Assembly (NCBI GenBank): GCA_049652745.1
Contig: JBASEY010000029.1
Span: 1-64,000, forward strand
Source: JBASEY01 sp049652745
GTDB taxonomy: Bacteria > CSSED10-310
Direction: 5' to 3'
Length of the DNA stretch: 64,000 bases
The notes under the pieces: generated by a model
Database searches by the model: none
Told to the model about the DNA's origin: nothing
What the model saw: only the letters and a program-made list of their open reading frames with translations
Program-made: the position numbers and the translations under genes
Shown here: in pieces, positions 1-8,764 of the stretch
How positions within the stretch are numbered: the stretch's first letter is position 1
How the letters are laid out: every line of letters begins with the position of its first letter

Positions 1-191
1 TCAACAAATTTTTAACTTATTCGTGGCACTACATTTTAACTTTTTTCAACACCGCTTCAGCGCAAAGCCTTGATTTTACTCGATTCAGTTTTCAAACGTT
101 GGGTACAACTGTTAAAGATGAGTTTAAACGGTTATTCTTTAATAATGGGAATTCAGAACAGGTTTCAAGACTCCCTTTGCACAAAGGCAAG

Positions 192-3080
192 TTAGAATGC
201 ATGTCCAAGCGCGAACTGAATCGCGTAAGTCGCTTCGCCTGGTTTTCGGTCAAGATTCCAACCGATGTCGCCGCGTATGGGGCCGATAGGGGTTTCATAA
301 CGCAGCCCGAAACCGGCTGACGGTCGCAGATAAGGGGATTCCATCGATTCGGAAAAAACGTTGCCCGCGTCGACGAAAACCGCTCCCTTCCAGTTGCCTG
401 CCAGATGAAACCTGGCTTCCAGGTTGGTCAGTAGAAATGAAATGCCCCCCAATGGTCTTCCTTCATCGGTAAGAGGACCGCACATTTGATGATCGAATCC
501 TCGGTTTGTCATGGCGCCGCCTAAATAAAACCGTTCGCTGGTCGGAAGGATGCTGTTTCCGATAACCCAAGCCTTTCCTGTTCGTGCCGCCATCCCGATG
601 ATGATTCGCTCATTATCGATCGGAACGAACCAACGTATATCTTGATCCCAGCGGAAGAATTCCGATTCCGTTCCAAATGTATCCAAAGAACTTTTAAGCC
701 GCACCTGAAACATCCATCCGCGTGTCGATCGAAAAGGATCGTCTCGCTTGTCAATCGTCAACACCGGAGTCAATGAACCGTATCGAGTGTCTTTGAGTTC
801 GATTGTTTCTGCAATATCAGGATGGATGTCTCGCACCCATTCCCGCTCAAACGCATAGGTGACATTCAAAGACATATCATCGCGCCAACGATGCACCGCG
901 CCGAGTTCCAGCCGGAGTTTTTGTAAATCATATCCGATGTTGGTTCTGTCGTCCGTCCAATTGACTCGAAATCTGTTTTCCAGTCGATGTCCCCAGAAAA
1001 GCGGTCGCTGTAACATAAGGGAGGCGCCTCGGCGTTTCTCTCCGAGCAATCCGCCGACTTTTCCGTATAAAGCTCGTCCGAACAGGTTTCGTTCCCCAAT
1101 TTCGACAATGCCTTCAAGGCCTCTATCCGTATTGAAATCAACGCCGGTTTCAAACTCGCCTGTGGAACGTTCGGACACCTCCACCATAACTGTCTGATTC
1201 GGCGGTGATTCGTCAGGATATTTTGTCGTGTGGATACTGACAGAATCAAAGACACCTGTTTGATACATGGCTTCCTGAAGCGCTCCGATTTTTTCCAATC
1301 TGAATGGCTTGCCCTTTGCCAATTTTTCCAGGCGATAGATAAGACTTGAGCGGGTTTTGACATTTCCGGCAATGATTATCGAGCCCTGAAGATATGCCGG
1401 GCCTTCATGAATATCGAAAACGATATCGGTGGCTGTTTCTCTGCGTTTGGCATGAGCTTGAATGGACATGTCTGAATAACCATGAGTCCAGTAAAGGCGT
1501 GTTATCGCTGTCATGACATCTCGTATTCGGCGATTTACGAGCGGTTTGCCGGACGAAACCAAATAATCACCTGCAATTTTTAAAAGTTTTTCTCGATCGA
1601 TTCCCTCAGCGCCCTCGATGGCGATCGATCCAATCAATTGGCGCTGCCCGGGAAACGTTTCAACCTCAGCAGTGATGCCTCGACGATCCAGATCAGACAA
1701 TGTTATCCGGCTGCGGGAGCGCTGATAACCCTGCGTTTCCAAATATGTTTGTAGAGCCTTTTCGGCTCTGTTTACAGCATCCGGTCCCGGACGGGTCTTC
1801 CACAAGCCCCAAAGCCTGGGTGGATACAAACCGGTGATCTGAGCCAACTTGTTCGAAGCAATGGGACTCTCGCTAGTTAAATCAAGATGTTTGACATGAT
1901 GACGTCGGCCGGGATCGGCCCGGATAAACGCTTTGGTAACAGTACCTTGTTCTTCGATATGAGTTTCCACTTCCGCTTCCAACCACCCGTCATTGCGCAG
2001 CCTGTCGCGGGTTGTCTGTGCAAGTCGATCCAACTCCATCAGTGTCAAAGCGGCATGTCTTTTTTTCCAAACGACAAGGATGTCCCGGCGCGTCAAAAAT
2101 CCGACATTTTCAAATTTAATACGAACAGGATTGCCGATATCGGCGGTTACCAGCACCGATCCTAGAGTGTTTTCTTCTTTTTCCAAGATTTCCACCGTGA
2201 TTTCAGCATTCTGATAGCCGTTCTCACGCAACAAACGCTGCTCGTCTTTTAATCGATTCTTCAATTTTACAAGATTCAGTCCGTTTCGATCAGTTTTTCG
2301 TTTCAGAAATCCAAAAATCGTTTTCAGCCGAATATCCCATGCCATTCCCGGATTACCGGTAATGATGAATTTTATCGAATCGGGTTTTGGAAGCCGACGC
2401 TCATCGATATCGATTTTGACGGCTACGGCGCCGTCACGATCGGGTTCGGATACACGTGACGACAGACCTGGAGCAGGAAATCCATTACTTATATAATAAT
2501 CTTCAATTTGAGTCAGACTTTTCGTCAGTGTTTCATCGCTGAAAGGTCCAAATTTACGCAGGTCCGTTGCATAGCGCAAAGATGCGTCGCCGATCTGTTT
2601 GTTGCCGTAAAAACGAAGATGCTTGACATAGAGTCCTCGCTCCATCTCAATAATCAAACAGGCGCCCGTGGTTGTGTCTTCCACCCGCCAATCGACCTGT
2701 TTCACTTTGCCGGTTTTCAACAGGTTTTCGACTGTTCGCTCAATTGCCGCCCGAGATACATGGCTGGGCAAACTGAACACGGATAAGCGTCCGAATTCCA
2801 AGTGGTTGAATGTTTTTTTCGGTATTAACTTATAGCTGTCCAGATAAACTGTTTCCTGATCGTCACCCTCATTATTCGATTTCAGCTCTTCCGAGTCCGG
2901 ACCTAAAACCACCTCGTCATTTTCTGACGAAGATTCGATAAAAAATGAACCTTCGGCATGACAGCGATGGATAAAATTTGAAAAACCTGTTTTCAGAAAC
3001 ACAAGAACAGCAAAAACCAGGAAAGTGATGATCCGGCTTCCGCGGCTCGATGTTCGGGATGGATCAATTAAATGTTTCAC
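192..3080 (-). CDS. Omp85-family outer membrane assembly protein (BamA/TamA-like) with about seven POTRA domains
   Basis: Outer membrane protein of the Omp85 superfamily, expected to insert or fold other outer membrane proteins or to work with TamB. An N-terminal signal-anchor (IITFLVFAVLVFLKTGF) is followed by a very long run of POTRA-like units (roughly residues 85-635) and a C-terminal 16-strand barrel of about 325 residues ending in Phe. The loop-6 signature of the family is seen as TNRGF. TamA has three POTRAs and E. coli BamA five; about seven can be counted here. I chose GTG at 3080 because GGAGGG lies 10 nt upstream; an in-frame ATG at 3110 would overlap tamB by 47 nt and has no clear ribosome site. 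It follows tamB with a 17-nt overlap, so the two are surely cotranscribed. The 191 bases downstream to the window edge hold no gene or convincing terminator. Confidence 0.9.
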   Translation of the reverse strand: MKHLIDPSRTSSRGSRIITFLVFAVLVFLKTGFSNFIHRCHAEGSFFIESSSENDEVVLGPDSEELKSNNEGDDQETVYLDSYKLIPKKTFNHLEFGRLSVFSLPSHVSRAAIERTVENLLKTGKVKQVDWRVEDTTTGACLIIEMERGLYVKHLRFYGNKQIGDASLRYATDLRKFGPFSDETLTKSLTQIEDYYISNGFPAPGLSSRVSEPDRDGAVAVKIDIDERRLPKPDSIKFIITGNPGMAWDIRLKTIFGFLKRKTDRNGLNLVKLKNRLKDEQRLLRENGYQNAEITVEILEKEENTLGSVLVTADIGNPVRIKFENVGFLTRRDILVVWKKRHAALTLMELDRLAQTTRDRLRNDGWLEAEVETHIEEQGTVTKAFIRADPGRRHHVKHLDLTSESPIASNKLAQITGLYPPRLWGLWKTRPGPDAVNRAEKALQTYLETQGYQRSRSRITLSDLDRRGITAEVETFPGQRQLIGSIAIEGAEGIDREKLLKIAGDYLVSSGKPLVNRRIRDVMTAITRLYWTHGYSDMSIQAHAKRRETATDIVFDIHEGPAYLQGSIIIAGNVKTRSSLIYRLEKLAKGKPFRLEKIGALQEAMYQTGVFDSVSIHTTKYPDESPPNQTVMVEVSERSTGEFETGVDFNTDRGLEGIVEIGERNLFGRALYGKVGGLLGEKRRGASLMLQRPLFWGHRLENRFRVNWTDDRTNIGYDLQKLRLELGAVHRWRDDMSLNVTYAFEREWVRDIHPDIAETIELKDTRYGSLTPVLTIDKRDDPFRSTRGWMFQVRLKSSLDTFGTESEFFRWDQDIRWFVPIDNERIIIGMAARTGKAWVIGNSILPTSERFYLGGAMTNRGFDHQMCGPLTDEGRPLGGISFLLTNLEARFHLAGNWKGAVFVDAGNVFSESMESPYLRPSAGFGLRYETPIGPIRGDIGWNLDRKPGEATYAIQFALGHAF

Positions 3081-6000
3081 GATATCGAAACCCTCCGGAT
3101 ATCGACCCATCCTGGTTTTGACGCACGCTCAAATTGGTTTTGGGGTTCATGTGATACTCCACTTCGATTACATCACCTTCTTCGCTTTTCTCCCCAAAAT
3201 AGTACATGACATTCCATTTTTCTCCTATGTGTCTGCCTACTCCAACCAATAGATTTTCATTTTCAAGTTTATTTGGAAAGGGAACAACAATCAGATCTGT
3301 CCTTGTGCTTATTGCTTGTGCGGCGGCTCTTGCGGCGGCTTGTTTTGCATAATCCAATGCCATGGTTGTCAAATCTCCATCACCTGAACCCAAATCTTGA
3401 CCAAGCAGAAGCGTCATTATTTCGGCATGCGATTTTCCTGATTCTGACGACAGCAACAAATTCGGGCGATCGGCGAAACCGGTGATTTTGAACCGGATAA
3501 TATCGTTTTGAACACGTGTTTCAGCGCTGATGTCGATGCTGGGGTTGATCTCAAACGGCTGGGTAAAGTTCAGAGTCCCGCTTGTTATTTCAAATTCATG
3601 CAGCAATAGATCGATGAGCCCGCTTTCAAGGGATACCGATCCCAAAATACCTGGAACCGCCGTTGTGCCGGTTATCTGAAAACGCGCTGTCATAGCCAGA
3701 TTCAAATGAGAATTTTCGACACGTATATTATCTTGAGCGAGGACTGTCAGATCTAGAGGAAATCCTCCCAAAGCATCGGCTTCTTCAGTATCTTCAGATA
3801 TGACGACCTGTGGTTTAGCCAAGTCGGCCAGCAGATCCATCAGGTCAAGCTCCGGGCTATAGAGCATCTCGGTGATCCTAATCAGCCCACCGATGGTCAC
3901 ATCCGGCCAGGTGCCTTTGAGCGTTGCATCCGCCATCGCCCGTATATGGAGTTCAGGCATGATGTCCAAGTCCAGCTCGCGGGCGCGAAGGGTGATATCG
4001 GTCTTGCTCAACTCGAACCCATCACGATCGATAAAACCACTGAGATCGATCCTGCCCCCTCCAAAAAAACAACCGACATTTTGAATATCAATTTTCTTAT
4101 CGGTTAAAAGAACTGTTCCATTGACACGTTGTATCGGTCCGGGAAGGTCGGGGTTATCCCAGGAAATATCCTTCAGGTTTATCTTGCCGGTTATCTGTGG
4201 AGACGATACTGAGCCGGCCAAATCAATATCAGCAGCCAATTGACCGGTAAAAACCCCCATGTCAGGCCCCAGGCTTGTCAGGGGTTGTAAAGAGGTTCGA
4301 AATGCCAGAGTGATCATTCCGTTGCCCGCAGATTCCTTGTCTAAAGCAATCGATCCGCCGACTTCCAGCGTCGTTTCAGGGCCTACCAGTCTGAACGATT
4401 TGATTTGAAACGTATTGTCACTGAATTCAATCGAAATTTTTTGATCGTTTGTAAACTCAAGATTTTTTATCGTGACGGCAAACTCATCAAAATCGGTCTC
4501 AATGCTCAGGTTTTTGATATCTTCATATCCGGGCGCGACAAACAGTGTGCCGGATGATGAAATCAGCGGTGTCAAATCATCGGCACCGGCGCGAAAACTG
4601 TTTAGATCGATGTCTAATGTCAAGCCTCCAACACTATCGGAAGGTTTTATTCGTGTCGTGAGTCCTGAGAGTTTCAGCGAGTCCAAACGCAGTTCAGTTA
4701 TGGAAATCAATCCTTCAGGAATAATTGCCCCAAAGGAATTACGAACGTTCATATTTGCTGATAAAGCGCCTGACAGCGTGTCGAAATCACCTGGTATCGG
4801 CCAGTAGCCGAGATTCGGAATCGATAATTCACATCTTATGACGCTGTCTTCCGTGTTATTAGTGCTCCAGGCGCCATTTACCGCGATTCGAGAGCCGTCT
4901 TCAGCTTCCAGAGTCAGGTCGTCGATGGAAAGGTGCTGATCCTGCCAGACAATCTGTGCCGGATTTGTCGTGTGGATATGTTTTTTTTGTATTTCCGCTG
5001 ATATCTGTTCAAGATGTAAAGCAACACGAGGATCTCCATTTAAAGATGGGTTATCAATATCCAGACGACAGGATAGGGTGCCCGTCAGGGTGTTCAACGG
5101 CTCCGGTAAAACAGGCGCCGCCCATCCCAAAGAAAAGGCATCCAATTCACAGGTGCCGCTCCATGCTCCATCATCCGTAAATATGAATTCAGCCTTGAGC
5201 GTGGAATCTTCATTTATCAAGTAAATACTTTGTTCATGAGGTTTTTGTTTAAAGGATATCGCTAACGATTGCTCCAGATCATCACGCCACTTTATTGAAT
5301 CGATATTCAAAAGGATTTCATGGATTTTTCCTTTTAAAATATCCAATTCGCCGGCCAGTGTTCCGGACACGGCCAGGTCATCGAACCGAATGTCTCGAAT
5401 ATCGGCGGATAGTTTTGATTCATCGAGTCGGATCGAAACGTCGACTATCGGAATCGCATGATCTTGAAACCGGGCATTTTTTATCTGAAGTGACGCTGCT
5501 CCTGTGATATCACGATCTGATTCAGGATGTGAAAATTGACCTGTAAAATCGATTTTCCCGGCAGCGGAAACACCGGCCATGGATGTCCAAGGTTCGATAT
5601 CATCGGATAAAAGAGAAAAATTAACAGACCAGGTTTCATCAGGAATATTCCAATACCCGTTCGCTTTTGTTTGCAGCGACGTGTCCGTTAGACTGAGATT
5701 GGAGAGTAATAGTTTACGATTATCGAGTGTTAGGTCGAGACGCCCTTCCGGCCTCAGGTGATAGGTGCTGCCCTCGGTTGAAGGAGGCGCCGATGATTTG
5801 AGAATCGCCAATGATCCAGATGCGATTGTATCCATCCAATCCGAGGACTCGTTTTCAGCATGAATCGAACCGTCGAGAAATCCCTGCAGGTCGATGATAT
5901 CGGGAACCCACGGCGCCAATATGTTCAAAGGAAAGCGCTGGAAGGTAACCGTCGATTTCCAGGAAACAAATGCTGGAAATGTTTCGGAGGCCACGGAGAG

Positions 6001-7041
6001 GGCTGCATGGCCGGGTTTTGTGTCGGCAACGAGGTCCGCTTGAATGGCTTCGCCGGACAGTGTGCCGGTCAATTTAAAGGCGTCAAACCGTGTCGGTCCG
6101 ATCGTCAGGCCGGGAGATTGAACGGCGAACGCCAAATCCGGAACCAATGTTTCGTTGGAATTTGCATCGATCGAGACATCCAGCTCGGGAACAGCAATTT
6201 CTTCGACGGCGAACGCCGTTAAAATCGCATCGATCGGGCCTGCGCCGTGCAGGCTCAGCGTATAGGTGAGCGTGTCGGCAAACGGCAGAAAATGTCCGTT
6301 GAGGGTGATGGGATAGGTTTCGATTTCGGTTCGCAGTGAAAACTCGATCGGCTCTTTATCACTGTGGAGATCGAGTATCAGTGGTTTGGTCAGTGAAATG
6401 GGGTTGGCGGTCGAAGGGTTCAGCCAATGAGCTGTCTCAATTTGGATGAGTGCATCGAGGTTTGATAAGCGTGGTTGGGTAGATAATGAAACGGATAGTC
6501 CGTCTATTTCAATTGGAGGAGAATCCTGGCCTCGCTGAAATACTTCAAAATCACCGTTTTCAAGCTGAAGAGTTGTAATTCGGAGATTATCCAAAAAATC
6601 GAATAGTGTGGTTTTGTCTGTGTCTTCAGGTTCAGTCTGTTCCGTTGGGGGAAAATTCCATGGCAAAGACATTGTTCCGTCCGAGCGTTGCTCCAATAAA
6701 ACTTTGGGATTGGTAACGATCAACGATTGAATCGTTGTTTTACCTTGAAAGTAATCTCTAATGCCCAGGTCAAGCCAAAGTTTTTCGAGGGAGATGTGGG
6801 CTGGAGTATTCAAGGGAACGGGGGTTATTCGAAGATTTTCAACCGATACGGTACCTTTGAACCAGTTGATAGCGAAGGTGTCTACATGGATTTGGAAACC
6901 AAGTTTGCTGCCAAAATACCAAAATACGCTATTGACTATGCCACGCTGGACAACAGGAAACTGGATAGCCGAAAGCAGAGTTAGCAAGACAACTATCGCA
7001 GCAATGAATGATATGAAGGCTATTCGTTTCAGGTATTTCAT
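3064..7041 (-). CDS. tamB: TamB-family translocation/assembly module protein (DUF490 C-terminus)
   Basis: Large AsmA-like periplasm-spanning protein of 1325 residues, close to the usual TamB length. One N-terminal membrane anchor (residues about 8-28, IAFISFIAAIVVLLTLLSAI) is followed by long repetitive beta-strand-rich sequence typical of bridge-like beta-taco proteins. The last 300 or so residues match the TamB/DUF490 signature, including the SHAEIMTLLLGQDLGSG stretch and a final barrel-like segment ending in an aromatic-rich strand (GGFRYRETFN). TamB proteins work with an Omp85 partner in outer membrane biogenesis and are also implicated in phospholipid transport. The partner gene follows directly, overlapping the stop; gene order is tamB then omp85, opposite to E. 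coli tamA-tamB. The ribosome site upstream of the ATG is weak. Confidence 0.9.
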   Translation of the reverse strand: MKYLKRIAFISFIAAIVVLLTLLSAIQFPVVQRGIVNSVFWYFGSKLGFQIHVDTFAINWFKGTVSVENLRITPVPLNTPAHISLEKLWLDLGIRDYFQGKTTIQSLIVTNPKVLLEQRSDGTMSLPWNFPPTEQTEPEDTDKTTLFDFLDNLRITTLQLENGDFEVFQRGQDSPPIEIDGLSVSLSTQPRLSNLDALIQIETAHWLNPSTANPISLTKPLILDLHSDKEPIEFSLRTEIETYPITLNGHFLPFADTLTYTLSLHGAGPIDAILTAFAVEEIAVPELDVSIDANSNETLVPDLAFAVQSPGLTIGPTRFDAFKLTGTLSGEAIQADLVADTKPGHAALSVASETFPAFVSWKSTVTFQRFPLNILAPWVPDIIDLQGFLDGSIHAENESSDWMDTIASGSLAILKSSAPPSTEGSTYHLRPEGRLDLTLDNRKLLLSNLSLTDTSLQTKANGYWNIPDETWSVNFSLLSDDIEPWTSMAGVSAAGKIDFTGQFSHPESDRDITGAASLQIKNARFQDHAIPIVDVSIRLDESKLSADIRDIRFDDLAVSGTLAGELDILKGKIHEILLNIDSIKWRDDLEQSLAISFKQKPHEQSIYLINEDSTLKAEFIFTDDGAWSGTCELDAFSLGWAAPVLPEPLNTLTGTLSCRLDIDNPSLNGDPRVALHLEQISAEIQKKHIHTTNPAQIVWQDQHLSIDDLTLEAEDGSRIAVNGAWSTNNTEDSVIRCELSIPNLGYWPIPGDFDTLSGALSANMNVRNSFGAIIPEGLISITELRLDSLKLSGLTTRIKPSDSVGGLTLDIDLNSFRAGADDLTPLISSSGTLFVAPGYEDIKNLSIETDFDEFAVTIKNLEFTNDQKISIEFSDNTFQIKSFRLVGPETTLEVGGSIALDKESAGNGMITLAFRTSLQPLTSLGPDMGVFTGQLAADIDLAGSVSSPQITGKINLKDISWDNPDLPGPIQRVNGTVLLTDKKIDIQNVGCFFGGGRIDLSGFIDRDGFELSKTDITLRARELDLDIMPELHIRAMADATLKGTWPDVTIGGLIRITEMLYSPELDLMDLLADLAKPQVVISEDTEEADALGGFPLDLTVLAQDNIRVENSHLNLAMTARFQITGTTAVPGILGSVSLESGLIDLLLHEFEITSGTLNFTQPFEINPSIDISAETRVQNDIIRFKITGFADRPNLLLSSESGKSHAEIMTLLLGQDLGSGDGDLTTMALDYAKQAAARAAAQAISTRTDLIVVPFPNKLENENLLVGVGRHIGEKWNVMYYFGEKSEEGDVIEVEYHMNPKTNLSVRQNQDGSISGGFRYRETFN

Positions 7042-7158
7042 GGTTGATTGGGGCTAACCTCTGGTTACACAGGCTGCAATGCTAACAAATACGTCCTGGA
7101 AACGCTATAAACATTGGTAACCATATTAAAAATAGAATAAGCTGATTTATTTTCGGTG

Positions 7159-7187
7159 TTGACATCAAAATCCTTGAATTTTAAGAT
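7159..7187 (+). promoter_or_regulatory. Sigma-70-type promoter of the first astacin gene
   Basis: TTGACA (7159-7164), a 17-nt spacer and TAAGAT (7182-7187) lie 32 nt upstream of the GTG start at 7219. It is a textbook spacing in an otherwise empty divergent gap between tamB and the protease gene. Confidence 0.65.
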
Positions 7188-7218
7188 TTAATTGTCAGGT
7201 AAAGAAAGGAGAGTTGCG

Positions 7219-8409
7219 GTGCAAAAAAAAACATCTATTTTTAATGGGTTATGGCTGATATCCATCGCTATGATATTTTCGTGTTTTCTTTCTGTTGCGA
7301 GCGCATCGACCTTCTTTCCGGATCCAGAAGAGGATCGGGACGCTGTGCCGGAAAAGATCGATTTTTCTGAATATGTTTTTTCTGATGATGATAACGACAT
7401 ATTTTTCATCGATGACATGGCTTTCAGAAAATCCGATGTTCAGCGGAGTGGGTTTAAGGGTCAGCGGTGGCCAGACGGCAATGTTTATTATGAGTTTGAT
7501 CCCGGAGTCACTCAAGAGAATCGAACAAGATGGCTTGATGCCGCTTATGAATGGAGATTGGCTGCCAGAGTGCAATTTATTCAGAGAACGAGCCAACTGC
7601 ATTATATCTATATAAAAAATGATCCCGAGAACTGGTCCCATGTCGGTATGATCGGCGGCAAGCAGGAAATGGGTATAGCCAGTTGGGGCAGCAAATTTGT
7701 GATTGCCCATGAGATCGGCCACGCGTTGGGGATGATCCATGAACATCAGCGAGTCGATAGAGGCCTCTATATCACAATAAATCAGCAAAATATACAAACC
7801 GGCTATTACCATAATTTCGTAGCTCAAACTGCGGATCTTTACGACAGTTACGATTTTGACTCTGTCATGCATTACGATAAATGTGCATTTTCAATAGATT
7901 GCCCGACTGGGGCCACCTGTGATTGCAACAGGTGGACCATCGTATGCAATGATGGGTACTTTTCTTGGACCTATCATATAGGCCAACGTGATCATTTAAG
8001 CGATAAGGACAAAAACGGTATGGCTACCCGATACGGTCCTCCCATCAATACGCCTACACCTTTTCCCACTTTACCCCCCACTTTTCCGCCGTTCACACCG
8101 CCTTGGCCGACCAATACGCCATGGCCAACGCCAGTGCCGACCAGTACGATGGTTCCTTGGCCGACGCCAACGCCTGATCCTTTCACGCCGACACCTGAAT
8201 GCATCAATAACGGCGATGTCAACCAGGACGGCCGGATCACATCAGCAGACGCTCAGTTGGCTTTCTTGATCACATTGGGTCATTATACACCGACTCACGA
8301 AGAGGAATGTTCTGCTGATTGCAACGGCGATGCACGGGTGACATCCGCCGATGCTCAACTCGTTTTTCAGGCAGGATTAGGAACGGCTTTTTGTGCCGAC
8401 CCTCTTTAA
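7219..8409 (+). CDS. Secreted astacin-type (M12A) zinc metalloprotease with C-terminal dockerin
   Basis: Exported zinc endopeptidase of 396 residues. It has a signal peptide ending near ASVASA, a short acidic propeptide containing FFIDDMAF (similar in shape to the FxGDM aspartate switch that keeps proastacins latent), then a catalytic domain. The zinc site HEIGHALGMIHEHQR (from about residue 164) fits HExxHxxGxxHExxR exactly, and the Met-turn is SVMHY. A Thr/Pro-rich linker (8050-8196) leads to a dockerin type I-like module with two calcium-loop repeats, DVNQDGRITSAD and DCNGDARVTSAD. GTG at 7219 is preferred over an upstream in-frame TTG because AGGAGA sits 6 nt before it. A paralogue lies 355 bp downstream. 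The dockerin suggests attachment to a cohesin-bearing partner, which is not in this window. Confidence 0.88.
   Translation: MQKKTSIFNGLWLISIAMIFSCFLSVASASTFFPDPEEDRDAVPEKIDFSEYVFSDDDNDIFFIDDMAFRKSDVQRSGFKGQRWPDGNVYYEFDPGVTQENRTRWLDAAYEWRLAARVQFIQRTSQLHYIYIKNDPENWSHVGMIGGKQEMGIASWGSKFVIAHEIGHALGMIHEHQRVDRGLYITINQQNIQTGYYHNFVAQTADLYDSYDFDSVMHYDKCAFSIDCPTGATCDCNRWTIVCNDGYFSWTYHIGQRDHLSDKDKNGMATRYGPPINTPTPFPTLPPTFPPFTPPWPTNTPWPTPVPTSTMVPWPTPTPDPFTPTPECINNGDVNQDGRITSADAQLAFLITLGHYTPTHEEECSADCNGDARVTSADAQLVFQAGLGTAFCADPL
8050..8196 (+). repeat. Thr/Pro linker-coding repeat, first astacin gene
   Basis: About 49 codons made almost only of Thr, Pro, Phe and Trp, with units such as TNTPWPTPVPTST. It separates the protease domain from the dockerin. 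It is a low-complexity coding repeat, not an intergenic satellite. Confidence 0.8.
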
Positions 8410-8764
8410 ATGACGCGTACATCATTCAGCGGTGCTGAATGCCGCTACAGGTTTCCGAGTTCCCAATTTCCGGTGTTTAGGTTGGGTTTTCTGACCTGTC
8501 GTATCAACTAATAGTTTCAGTAACCAGGTAGGTTTCAATCCCTTTTCAGAATAGACAACTGTCGTCTGAAACGAGTTTTATCAGTCACCCAAAATTAATT
8601 CTTGGAGATGCTGTAAACGTTAAAAGTACTCTGTTTTATATTAAGCGTAAATGAGTTATCCAGAGAGATAATCTAAAAATTTGCGATTTGCTTATCCGAA
8701 ATATTATTATGACTGCGGATAATGGCTTATCCATAGGACATAAATTCGAAGGAGATTGTATAAA
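8410..8764. other. 355-bp intergenic region between the two astacin genes
   Basis: No credible ORF. A perfect 8-bp hairpin (CATTCAGC at 8423-8430 pairing with GCTGAATG at 8434-8441) lies 13 nt after the stop but has no T-run. Near the second protease gene the hexamer TTATCC occurs at 8656, 8692 and 8727, the last forming a palindrome GGATAA-tggc-TTATCC (8717-8732). AAGGAGA at 8749 is the ribosome site of the next gene. Confidence 0.6.

Noticed and set aside
8423..8441. Perfect hairpin after the first astacin gene as a terminator
   Set aside because: The 8-bp stem is clear but no T-run follows, so I mention it only under the intergenic entry.
8530..8545. GTTTCAATCCC, resembling the start of a CRISPR repeat
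   Set aside because: It occurs only once in the gap between the astacin genes, with no second copy, no spacer spacing and no cas gene in the window.
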